A stretch of DNA of 63,603 bases from Anaerostipes sp. (GTDB lineage: Bacteria > Bacillota > Clostridia > Lachnospirales > Lachnospiraceae): positions 1 to 63,603 of the forward strand of contig NZ_JAGZSD010000021.1 in the NCBI RefSeq assembly GCF_018381315.1, read 5' to 3'. The notes under the pieces were generated by a model. That model was not told the origin of the DNA and made no database searches. It worked only from the letters and a program-made list of their open reading frames with translations. Position numbers and translations under genes: made by a program. This document shows, one piece after another, positions 1 through 7,368 of the stretch (position 1 is its first letter; each line of letters opens with the position of its first letter).

Positions 1-42
1 ACGTATGGAGCTGACTGTTACTAATCGGTCGAGGCTTTAACC
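1..42 (+). rRNA. 23S rRNA, 3' end (partial)
   Basis: The first bases match the conserved 3' terminus of bacterial 23S rRNA (ACTAATCGGTCGAGG followed by a C-rich end pairing with the 5' end of the molecule). Only the tail lies in the window. No 5S rRNA follows before the tRNA genes: the roughly 100 bases after it (43-143) carry nothing like a 5S sequence, so 5S must lie elsewhere or be missing from this operon. Confidence 0.85.
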
Positions 43-143
43 AAGAAAGAAGGTAAGGAAGAGGTTTGATGAGAGATTCTGTATGTAGTTTTGAAGGTAT
101 ATGAATAGTTTAAGTCCAAAAGGCAGAGACTAGGAAAGAATGA

Positions 144-216
144 TCCTCGATAGCTCAGTAGGTAGAGCGCACGGCTGTTAACCGTGTTGTCGCTGGTTCG
201 AGCCCAGCTCGGGGAG
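144..216 (+). tRNA. tRNA-Asn (GTT)
   Basis: A 73-nt cloverleaf: the acceptor strand TCCTCGA pairs with TCGGGGA using one G-U pair, the anticodon loop CTGTTAA reads GTT, and the T loop is TTCGAGC. No CCA is encoded. It is the first tRNA behind the 23S gene and probably co-transcribed with the rRNA operon. Confidence 0.93.
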
Positions 217-226
217 GTCGAAAACA

Positions 227-342
227 CTTAATGAAGCCGAGCCGTCAGGCGAAGGGTGAATTTAGTGAGAGACCCGCACGGAACCTTAATGAATGCGAGC
301 GGAAACGCGAAGCATGAATTTAGTTGACGGGCGTATAGAGGA
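227..342 (+). repeat. Two imperfect tandem spacer units between tRNAs
   Basis: Two units of about 58 nt follow each other, each beginning CTTAATGAA and carrying TGAATTTAGT about 30 bases later, with GCGA-rich stems between. The second unit can fold through ATGC/GCAT. They lie in the transcribed spacer between tRNA-Asn and the following tRNA and may be processing signals. No coding potential is credible here. Confidence 0.5.
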
Positions 343-406
343 GCAGAAGCTCTCTATAAAGCGAAGCGGGGACAAAGAAAGGACCGTGAAGCGGTCAAAG
401 GAACAA

Positions 407-469
407 GGCTCCATGGTCAAGTGGTTAAGACACCGCCCTTTCACGGCGGTAACACGGGTTCAAATCCCG
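407..469 (+). pseudogene. tRNA-Glu (TTC), truncated, fused to tRNA-Cys
   Basis: Acceptor 5' strand GGCTCCA, D arm, anticodon arm with loop CTTTCAC (anticodon TTC) and T arm are those of a normal tRNA-Glu. The sequence then departs from tRNA-Glu after the T stem: the expected 3' acceptor strand complementary to GGCTCCA is absent. In its place the sequence enters the D arm of a tRNA-Cys. As it stands the gene cannot form its own acceptor stem. Confidence 0.8.
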
Positions 470-526
470 GTGGTAAGGCATGGGACTGCAACTCCCTGAT
501 CACCAGTTCAAATCTGGTTGGCGCCT
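470..526 (+). pseudogene. tRNA-Cys (GCA), 5'-truncated, fused to tRNA-Glu
   Basis: From GTGGTAAGGCA onward the sequence is that of a tRNA-Cys: anticodon loop with GCA, T arm ACCAG/CTGGT, and 3' acceptor strand TGGCGCC plus discriminator T. The first roughly 14 bases (acceptor 5' strand and start of the D arm) are missing. The upstream Glu acceptor GGCTCCA could pair with TGGCGCC at 6 of 7 positions, so the fusion transcript could close an outer stem. Confidence 0.8.
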
Positions 527-539
527 TTTATTTTCATAA

Positions 540-613
<74 letters not shown>

Positions 614-616
614 CTT

Positions 617-650
617 TAAAAAGAATCTATTTTATATAGGTTCTTTTTTA
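617..650 (+). terminator. Rho-independent terminator of the rRNA/tRNA cluster
   Basis: The stem AAAGAATCTA / TAGGTTCTTT (one G-T pair) is followed by a run of six T. It ends the transcript of the tRNA cluster. The bases right after the T run (ATTGCATAGGG) belong to a motif seen behind other terminators in this window. Confidence 0.85.
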
Positions 651-714
651 TTGCATAGGGAAGTGATATACTTTTATCTGCAGAAAGTATTGAATTTAAA
701 AAGGTGGCAGGCGT

Positions 715-1434
715 ATGTATCGTATTGGAATCTGTGATGATGACAAAGTGTTTCTGGATCATCTGGGACAGAAAATAAAAGAAATCATGATAGAAAATGG
801 GCTGAAATACGGAATTGATTTTGAAATTGAACAGTTCAGCGAAGCATTGCAGATGAACCGTATTATACAGGGAGACAGGGATCACTATCAGCTCCTGCTT
901 TTGGATATCGAATTATCAAAGGAGAACGGTATGGAACTTGCGAGGGCATTTCGTAAACAGCAGGTTACATGCAGTATCATTTTTATTACATCCTATCGGG
1001 ACTACGTGTTTGACTGTTTTGATACACAGCCGCTGTGGTATTTATTAAAACCTATTGATACCGAAAAATTTGAGGAAATCCTATTATCTGATTACCGGAG
1101 AAGTTATGCTGACACACGGCTGGCCGTTAAAATAGGAGGAAGGAATCTGGCAATTCCATTTTCTGATATCTATGCGCTGGAAGCTACACAGCATCGTACC
1201 AGGATATGGCTTTTTGATGAGTTTCAAGACTGGAACGGTGCATTGTCTAAACTGAAGCCTTTAATGCCGTCATACAGCTTTTGTCAGTCTCATAACAGCT
1301 ATATGATAAACTTAAGCCATGTCATAGAGATACAGAGATCAGATGCAGTTATGGATAATGGGAGGGCATTCCCTATCAGCCGCCGTTATTTTGACCACAC
1401 AATGGAGAAATATTTTACTTACCTTAAAATATAA
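715..1434 (+). CDS. LytTR-family response regulator (AgrA/LytR type)
   Basis: 239 residues. An N-terminal receiver domain (about 1-125) has the acidic pocket CDDDK near residue 8, the phosphoacceptor Asp in LLLDIEL near residue 60 and the Lys of the LLKPID switch near residue 108. A C-terminal LytTR DNA-binding domain follows (about 140-235, with the family's NLSHV and FPISRRY segments). The start ATG follows an AGGTGG ribosome site. It faces a sensor kinase gene end to end (1489-3372), the obvious partner, but the two are convergent rather than in one operon. The target genes cannot be read from the sequence; the MATE exporter next to the kinase is one candidate. Confidence 0.9.
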   Translation: MYRIGICDDDKVFLDHLGQKIKEIMIENGLKYGIDFEIEQFSEALQMNRIIQGDRDHYQLLLLDIELSKENGMELARAFRKQQVTCSIIFITSYRDYVFDCFDTQPLWYLLKPIDTEKFEEILLSDYRRSYADTRLAVKIGGRNLAIPFSDIYALEATQHRTRIWLFDEFQDWNGALSKLKPLMPSYSFCQSHNSYMINLSHVIEIQRSDAVMDNGRAFPISRRYFDHTMEKYFTYLKI

Positions 1435-1441
1435 CAAAAGA

Positions 1442-1485
1442 TAAAACGCTCTCATTTAGAAAATATAGAAAATGACAGCGTTTTA
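1442..1485. terminator. Bidirectional terminator between regulator and kinase genes
   Basis: The inverted repeat TAAAACGCT..CATTT / AAATG..AGCGTTTTA encloses an 11-nt loop. A-rich and T-rich flanks make it usable from both sides, which suits the convergent genes at 715-1434 and 1489-3372. Confidence 0.7.
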
Positions 1486-1488
1486 CCT

Positions 1489-3372
1489 TTAATCTTTAGT
1501 TTCAGGCATAAGCAGTGCAGTGCGGACTATGAAAGTATCGGCTTCCTGTTTGATCTGCAGCTTACTCATATATTTCTTTGCTATGTCAGACATGGCCTTT
1601 ATGCCATAGCCATGACCTGCACCTTTTGTACTTTTGAATAATCCTGTCTCTTGATTTATTAAGACATTTCCATTATAAGAATTAGCTGTCTCGATGAACA
1701 GATAACGTCCGCGCACATGCATGGTCAGCTCAATTCTGCGTTTTTTCTCTTTTGGAAGCACGGATACAGCTTCAACTGCATTATCCAGCATATTCATAAG
1801 CAGAGTACACAGATCACTGTCTTTAATTGAAATATCTGCGGGCACTTCCACATATGTATCTATTTGAATATTTTCTTTCTTGGCCTTTGACAGTGCACGC
1901 GTTACCAGAGCATTGATGGTTGGATGGCGGCATATCCTTATGGGCAGAATGCTTTCTGTTTCCTTGGTCAGTTCCTCCAAATAATTTTCTAAACGCTCTT
2001 TTTCGTTCCCATGACTTAAATCCAGCATAGTATGCAGGTGGCGGAGCATGTCATGGCGCATAACAGCTATCTGTGTGCTGTTCTCCTGTATGCTTTGAAT
2101 ATTTTCCAGCATCAGCTGATTTTTTACGGACATCACAGCAAGTTCACTCTGTGTGTCTGCCGTCTTCTTTACAGTCAAAAAGAAAGAGATACAGCCTGCA
2201 AGGAGAAGCATAGTAATGCCAATATACTGCAGGGCCAGGTTTAGAAAGGTGATCGGATGTTGAACAATGCTGACTAAGACAGAGTCATTTCGTGACAGTG
2301 TGAACACCAGGAATGCGAAAGCAAATCCGGCAATAACAGCAAAGAAACCAGGTGTAAACAGGCGGTAAATCTTATTTTGATCTCTCCACTCCATAACAGA
2401 AAAAATACACAGGGCCAGCAGCGGAATATAAAGAACACAATCATATTGACAGGATGAAATGACAGCAAACACTGGAAATTTGCTTAATATATGAAGCAGG
2501 AGTGAAAGTATCAGCGGAACCAGCAAAAATGGAGCATACCATTTTTTCCAGCGCCTCATCTGCGTAAACATATAAAGCATGGGCAGTCCGTAAGCAAGCG
2601 GTATCAATAGTTCTATAAATATAATATTAAGTGAAAAATGGGAACTGAAATAAAATTCAAAATCAAGCAAAGTCCTAAATGCCTGCAGGAGTGCTGCCAG
2701 CATTAGCATCAGGATAGAAAATGATGCCTTTGCATAATAGAGATTATAAAAAAACATTCCAAGCAGAAGAACTGCAATTGTCATATAAGCAGCTGCAGGC
2801 ATCGAAATCCGGTTTGAATCGCTGACAAGCAGCTGTGTCAGAATGGACTCGCTTGACAGGCGGATCATGGGCAGGCTGCGGTATTCCACTGCTGTATTAT
2901 AGGATACAGCTATCGTCAGCATTTTTCCTCCATAGCCGGGAGGCAGTGACAGACGCACATATTCACCGATGCCCGGAAGTCCTTTATATTTCTTGGGAAA
3001 TTTAACATGTCCGATACGGTTGTCTGCATTTGGGTTTATTGTGTACAGCAGCTTATCATCCAAAAATACACTCTGCTGAAAGGATAAACTGTCTAACTCC
3101 AGAATTGTATATCCGCTGTTTTCCAGTTTTTTATCTAAGACTTTTGAGAGATAAACGGTTTCGCCTGTGCTGTTGTACAGTTCCTGCACTGTGAGCTTGT
3201 TTCTTTTTCCATCTCTTATTGTATAAATATTCCATCCTTTGTTATTCTCAAACTGCGGTGTGAGAAATACTCTGTCTGCACTTGTATGCATATAAGAATA
3301 TAAAAATCGAACAGCCAGTAATATCAGCACTGCATATAATAATAAAAATCCTAATTTCTTTATTTTATCCAA
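1489..3372 (-). CDS. GHKL sensor histidine kinase with extracytoplasmic and 7TM sensor region
   Basis: 627 residues, TTG start behind a GGGGG ribosome site. One N-terminal membrane segment (about 8-28), an extracellular region to about residue 190, then about seven hydrophobic segments (190-405), a layout like the 7TMR-DISM receptors. A short coiled coil leads to the phosphoacceptor motif MRHDMLRH (His near 438), typical of HPK10-type kinases that pair with LytTR regulators. A GHKL ATPase domain closes the protein, with N box MNMLDNAVEAV and G box GHGYGIKAM. It is convergent with the LytTR regulator at 715-1434. The ligand is unknown. Confidence 0.87.
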   Translation of the reverse strand: MDKIKKLGFLLLYAVLILLAVRFLYSYMHTSADRVFLTPQFENNKGWNIYTIRDGKRNKLTVQELYNSTGETVYLSKVLDKKLENSGYTILELDSLSFQQSVFLDDKLLYTINPNADNRIGHVKFPKKYKGLPGIGEYVRLSLPPGYGGKMLTIAVSYNTAVEYRSLPMIRLSSESILTQLLVSDSNRISMPAAAYMTIAVLLLGMFFYNLYYAKASFSILMLMLAALLQAFRTLLDFEFYFSSHFSLNIIFIELLIPLAYGLPMLYMFTQMRRWKKWYAPFLLVPLILSLLLHILSKFPVFAVISSCQYDCVLYIPLLALCIFSVMEWRDQNKIYRLFTPGFFAVIAGFAFAFLVFTLSRNDSVLVSIVQHPITFLNLALQYIGITMLLLAGCISFFLTVKKTADTQSELAVMSVKNQLMLENIQSIQENSTQIAVMRHDMLRHLHTMLDLSHGNEKERLENYLEELTKETESILPIRICRHPTINALVTRALSKAKKENIQIDTYVEVPADISIKDSDLCTLLMNMLDNAVEAVSVLPKEKKRRIELTMHVRGRYLFIETANSYNGNVLINQETGLFKSTKGAGHGYGIKAMSDIAKKYMSKLQIKQEADTFIVRTALLMPETKD

Positions 3373-3543
3373 AAAAAGATACCCCCTTTCCTAATAGGAT
3401 ATCAGTAAAGGGAGAGACAAATCAAGCCGGTTTCATACCAGTTAGGGGCAATTTTCTGCAAAGTGGGAAGTACTTATGGTATCAGCCAGACTGGGGGCTG
3501 TAACCCATATAACAAATTTATATATCAAACATTGAATACCATA

Positions 3544-3571
3544 TTAAAAACAATAGGATTTTTGGTATAAT
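3544..3571 (+). promoter_or_regulatory. Extended -10 promoter of the MATE gene
   Basis: TTTGGTATAAT (TATAAT at 3566-3571, with the TG of an extended -10 two bases before it) has only a weak -35 (TTAAAA, 3544-3549). Transcription would start near 3578, which coincides with the first possible ATG and argues for the downstream GTG as the true start codon. Confidence 0.6.
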
Positions 3572-3625
3572 AATTCTATGACATCTGCAGAAAATAACCG
3601 GCAGGATCATACAGGGGGGAAGTTT

Positions 3626-5014
3626 GTGAACAGTATTAATAAAATGGAGACAAAACCGATGTTTCCTTTAATTGTATCAATGGCTGTGCCGCCGCTTATT
3701 TCTATGTTCATGCAATATACATATAATTTCGTTGACTGTATGTTTGTGTCATGGATCGGAGAGAAAGCATTGACTGCGGTGTCATTGGCATTTCCGATAA
3801 CTACTTTAATGGTGGCCATGTCTATTTGGATAGGTGTCGGTGTAAATGTATTGATTGCTGACAGCCTTGGGCAGAAAAATCAGGATAAAGCTGACAGAGT
3901 CGTAACAAATGGGATTATCCTTTCTGCTGTTATGGGAGCGCTTATTATAGCAGTGATACTTCTGATTACAAAGCCATTTTTTGCTTCATTTACAGATGAT
4001 CCGGAGATTTACGGGCTGGCAGTAAGGTATATGAGAGTCTGTGCTTTTTTAGAGATATCCAATATGGTACATATTTGTATTCAAAAGATTCTTCAGGGGA
4101 CAGGAAATATGATTGCACCTATGTGTTTTCAGATTGCAGGAGTGGTGCTCAATTTTATCCTTGACCCTATTCTTATTTTCGGATACTTTGGATTTCCGAA
4201 AATGGGAATTGAAGGAGCGGCCGTATCCACTGTATGCGGATATACGTTTTCTATGATTTTAGCCTTTTATGTATTGATATTCAGAAACCAGAAGGTCAGG
4301 ATGAAGATAAAAGGATTCAAGATTGATTTTAAGATTTTAAAAGATATTTTTGTTATTGGATTTCCGTCTTTTGTTATGAATGCCTTAGGTGCATTTATGA
4401 CGTACTTTACAAATATATTTCTTGTTTTATATTCTACTACTGCAGTTGCATTTTTTGGAGCATATTTTAAGCTGCAGCAGATAGTGATTATGACATTAAA
4501 CGGACTTATACAGGGATGTATTCCGGTTATGAGTTATAATTATGGCGCCGGGAATAAGCAGCGGCTTTATCAGGCTTTTAAGTATGGCATGGAGATAGGT
4601 ATTGTTCTTACCGGTGCAGGCATTGTAATCTTCTGGATGTTTCCGGAGCAGATTTTAAGGATTTTTAATGCCTCTGATGAAATGATGTCTTTTGGCATAC
4701 CTGCATTAAAGATTATGTGTACAAGTTATGTGTTTGCAGCAGCAGCCACTATGACAGCGTCTTTTATGCAGTCCACAAAGAGAGTAGGATTCAGTCTGCT
4801 GATTAATATACTGCGCCAGCTGGTTCTTCTTCTGCCTTTTATGTGGCTGATGTCACATTTTATAGGTATGAAAGGAATATGGTGGTCATTTCCCGCAGCT
4901 GAAACGATCACTGTAATATTCAGTTTCTATCTTTACAGAAAATATCCGGTAGAATTTTCCGGTAATGCTGAACGAAAAAAAACGATTGTCTATAAAAGGA
5001 AAAAAATTGAATGA
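3626..5014 (+). CDS. MATE-family multidrug/organic cation exporter
   Basis: 462 residues from the GTG at 3626. About twelve hydrophobic segments form the two six-helix bundles of MATE exporters, which expel cationic drugs or metabolites using a proton or sodium gradient. The family's N-terminal start of the first helix, with a conserved Pro (SMAVPPLISM) and the FVDCMFV segment, is visible. An ATG 16 codons upstream is in frame but lies at the predicted transcription start, whereas the GTG has a strong GGGGGGA ribosome site. Downstream is the DAP dehydrogenase gene, which has its own promoter. The substrate is not predictable. Confidence 0.88.
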   Translation: MNSINKMETKPMFPLIVSMAVPPLISMFMQYTYNFVDCMFVSWIGEKALTAVSLAFPITTLMVAMSIWIGVGVNVLIADSLGQKNQDKADRVVTNGIILSAVMGALIIAVILLITKPFFASFTDDPEIYGLAVRYMRVCAFLEISNMVHICIQKILQGTGNMIAPMCFQIAGVVLNFILDPILIFGYFGFPKMGIEGAAVSTVCGYTFSMILAFYVLIFRNQKVRMKIKGFKIDFKILKDIFVIGFPSFVMNALGAFMTYFTNIFLVLYSTTAVAFFGAYFKLQQIVIMTLNGLIQGCIPVMSYNYGAGNKQRLYQAFKYGMEIGIVLTGAGIVIFWMFPEQILRIFNASDEMMSFGIPALKIMCTSYVFAAAATMTASFMQSTKRVGFSLLINILRQLVLLLPFMWLMSHFIGMKGIWWSFPAAETITVIFSFYLYRKYPVEFSGNAERKKTIVYKRKKIE

Positions 5015-5029
5015 TACTGCTGTTTTGTA

Positions 5030-5058
5030 TTGCAGAATTCCATCTCAGCAAGTATAAT
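5030..5058 (+). promoter_or_regulatory. Sigma-A promoter of ddh
   Basis: TTGCAG (5030-5035), a 17-nt spacer and a perfect TATAAT (5053-5058) lie 36 bases before the ddh start codon. The gene can therefore be transcribed independently of the MATE gene. Confidence 0.75.
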
Positions 5059-5093
5059 CAAAAAAAGATAAAAAACAGACAGGAGAAAAGAAT

Positions 5094-6080
5094 ATGAGTA
5101 TACGAATTGGTATTTTAGGTTATGGAAATCTTGGACGAGGCGTTGAATGTGCAGTACGTCAGAATCCTGATATGGAATTGGCAGCTGTATTTACAAGAAG
5201 AAATCCGGAGGATGTATCCATTCTTACTAAGTCTGCAGCGGTCTGCAGAGCAGAAGATGCGGCAGAGTGGAAGGACAAAATTGATGTTATGATCCTGTGC
5301 GGAGGAAGTGCCACAGACCTTCCGGTCCAGACACCGGAATATGCTTCTATGTTTAATGTAGTGGACAGTTTTGATACACACGCAAGAATTCCGGAGCATT
5401 TTGCCAATGTTGATGCAGCTGCAAAACAGGGAGGAAAAGTAGGAATCATTTCTGTAGGCTGGGATCCGGGAATGTTTTCATTAAACAGGATGTATGCCAA
5501 TGCGATTCTTCCGGATGGAAAAGATTATACATTCTGGGGAAGAGGTGTCAGCCAGGGTCATTCTGATGCAATCCGCCGGATCGAAGGTGTGAAAGACGGA
5601 AAACAGTATACAATTCCTGTGGAGTCAGCGCTGGAAGCGGTAAGAAATGGAGAAGATCCTGAGCTTTCCACGAGAGAAAAGCACACAAGAGAATGTTTTG
5701 TTGTCCTGGAAGAAGGGGCAGATGCTGCTAAGATAGAACAAGAGATCAAGACTATGCCGAATTACTTTGCTGACTATGATACAACAGTACGCTTTATCAG
5801 TGAAGAAGAACTGAAAAAAGAGCACAGTAAAATTCCTCACGGAGGATTTGTACTTAGAAGCGGAAAGACCGGATGGGATGGAGAAAACAAGCATTTAATC
5901 GAGTACAGCCTGAAGCTGGACTCTAACCCTGAATTTACATCCAGCGTGATTGCAGCTTACGCGAGAGCAGCCTATAAGCTTTCTAAAGAGGGGCAGACAG
6001 GATGCAGAACGGTATTTGATATTGCACCGGCATATCTTAGTGCAAAAACAGGAGAAGAACTGCGCAAAGAATTATTGTAA
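5094..6080 (+). CDS. ddh: meso-diaminopimelate D-dehydrogenase
   Basis: 328 residues, the usual length of the family. The enzyme makes meso-diaminopimelate in one step from tetrahydrodipicolinate, ammonia and NADPH (EC 1.4.1.16), supplying lysine and peptidoglycan synthesis. The N-terminal Rossmann motif GILGYGNLGRGV and the substrate-domain segments GWDPGMFSLNR, FWGRGVSQGHSDA and PHGGFVLRSG are characteristic. The ATG follows AGGAGAAAAG. The gene is monocistronic between its own promoter and a strong bidirectional terminator. The lysine pathway bypass is common in gut Clostridia. Confidence 0.95.
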   Translation: MSIRIGILGYGNLGRGVECAVRQNPDMELAAVFTRRNPEDVSILTKSAAVCRAEDAAEWKDKIDVMILCGGSATDLPVQTPEYASMFNVVDSFDTHARIPEHFANVDAAAKQGGKVGIISVGWDPGMFSLNRMYANAILPDGKDYTFWGRGVSQGHSDAIRRIEGVKDGKQYTIPVESALEAVRNGEDPELSTREKHTRECFVVLEEGADAAKIEQEIKTMPNYFADYDTTVRFISEEELKKEHSKIPHGGFVLRSGKTGWDGENKHLIEYSLKLDSNPEFTSSVIAAYARAAYKLSKEGQTGCRTVFDIAPAYLSAKTGEELRKELL

Positions 6081-6094
6081 GTTTCATTATAAGT

Positions 6095-6145
6095 AAAAAT
6101 ACAAATTCCCCGGAATCCAAACGATTCCGGGGAATTTGTATTTTT
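6095..6145. terminator. Strong bidirectional terminator (23-bp perfect stem)
   Basis: A perfect 23-bp inverted repeat (6095-6117 with 6123-6145) with a 5-nt loop starts with A5 and ends with T5. It serves both ddh (plus strand) and the end of the mannitol operon (minus strand). Confidence 0.9.
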
Positions 6146-6182
6146 GATTTTACTAATATGTTCTTTTACAGGTATGGTTTTC

Positions 6183-6863
6183 TTAAAAATCAAGCATGGT
6201 TTTTCCTTCGCCGCAGCAGTTTTCAAAGTCACGGATGAAGTCTTTTACCGCACCCTCAGCAACCTGGTTGAATGCAAGGGTTTTTAATGTATCCGGATTC
6301 ACTGTGACAGATCCGATGCCGAATTTACCCATCTCAAGAACCTGCTGAGAATTCTTAAAGGAAGCACCAAGTACCTCTGCATCATATCCGGCTGCTTTTA
6401 CCATAGTATGAATGTCCTTTGATATCTGAACGCCGTTGTAGCCTAAGTTGTCCAGACGGTTTACATAAGGGGCAAGGAACTTAGCGCCTGCCTTAGCTGC
6501 CATAAATGCAGGCATCACACCGTAGATGGCAGTAGCAGTAATGTTAATACCCTCTTTGCTTAAGATAGAAATTGCTTTTAAACCATTGGCAGTAACAGGA
6601 ACTTTGATGTACATATTTCCGCCGATCGTATCTGTCATATACTTAGCTTCTTTTACCATGTCATCGGTTTCTGTGGAAAGTACCTGTGCATGCAGCATGG
6701 CTTCTTCCGGAATTAGGGCACGGATTTTCTTTAACTGATCCATAGGATCCGGATTTCCTGTTTTGCCTAAGATCGTTGGGTTTGTGGTAACTCCGTCATA
6801 AGGATATTTAGCATAGAGTTCCTCAATTTTTGTCAAGTCTGCGTCATCAATTAAAATTAACAT
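6183..6863 (-). CDS. Fructose-6-phosphate aldolase / transaldolase-like protein (FSA/TalC family)
   Basis: 226 residues, the short single-domain transaldolase size. The Schiff-base Lys sits in the MYIKVPVT motif near residue 87, and TTNPTIL near the N terminus and LGASFKN near residue 167 are family signatures. Such proteins either cleave fructose 6-phosphate to dihydroxyacetone and glyceraldehyde 3-phosphate or act as transaldolase; sequence alone does not decide. It is the last gene of the mannitol operon, whose product is fructose 6-phosphate, so it acts one step after MtlD. Start ATG has AAGGAGATAT upstream. Confidence 0.88.
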   Translation of the reverse strand: MLILIDDADLTKIEELYAKYPYDGVTTNPTILGKTGNPDPMDQLKKIRALIPEEAMLHAQVLSTETDDMVKEAKYMTDTIGGNMYIKVPVTANGLKAISILSKEGINITATAIYGVMPAFMAAKAGAKFLAPYVNRLDNLGYNGVQISKDIHTMVKAAGYDAEVLGASFKNSQQVLEMGKFGIGSVTVNPDTLKTLAFNQVAEGAVKDFIRDFENCCGEGKTMLDF

Positions 6864-6933
6864 AATATATCTCCTTTTTGTAATTTATAGCTGCTTTATA
6901 ATGTGTAACAATGAAAGTAATGAATATGCCGGA

Positions 6934-7368
6934 TTAAACAGTCAGGTCACCGATGATATCCAAAATTTCTTCCTTTGTCTGAGCTTCTTTTAATTTGGTT
7001 ATATTTTCTGCCTCACAGATCACTTCAGAAAGCTTCATGAGGATATCTAAGTGTGTTCCGTCTTTTCCTGCAACTCCCATAATGATATATGCGGTATCAT
7101 CGCCGTACTTAACCCCTTCAGGTACCTGAATAAAGGATATGCCGGACTCTTTTATGTACTTCTCAGAACCATCGATGCCATGAGGGATAGCTACGTTATT
7201 GCCGATGTAGGTAGAGATGACGTCTTCTCTCTTGTGCATACAGTCCACATATTCAGGGTCAACATAACCCTGTTCCACCAAAACTTTTCCGGCCACGTCA
7301 ATAGCGTCTTCCTTATTTCGGAGGCGTTTGTTTAAAACAATGTTGTCTGCGTTGAAAATCTTATTCAT
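6934..7368 (-). CDS. mtlF: Mannitol-type PTS EIIA component (second copy)
   Basis: 144 residues. This is the EIIA domain that passes phosphate from HPr to EIIB of the mannitol permease. The phosphorylated His is in NNVAIPHG near residue 64. The start was set at the ATG at 7368, which has AAGGAGAACATC before it. It overlaps the end of mtlR by 8 bases, so the two are translationally coupled. A divergent EIIA is already encoded at the head of the same operon (11660-12121), so this copy may serve the permease, or phosphorylate and thus regulate MtlR. Confidence 0.9.
   Translation of the reverse strand: MNKIFNADNIVLNKRLRNKEDAIDVAGKVLVEQGYVDPEYVDCMHKREDVISTYIGNNVAIPHGIDGSEKYIKESGISFIQVPEGVKYGDDTAYIIMGVAGKDGTHLDILMKLSEVICEAENITKLKEAQTKEEILDIIGDLTV

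Noticed and set aside
43..143. 5S rRNA in the space behind 23S
   Set aside because: No 5S-like conserved sequence or pairing is visible in these 100 bases.
3578..3625. ATG at 3578 as start of the MATE protein
   Set aside because: It coincides with the predicted transcription start and lacks a ribosome site, whereas the GTG at 3626 has GGGGGGA.
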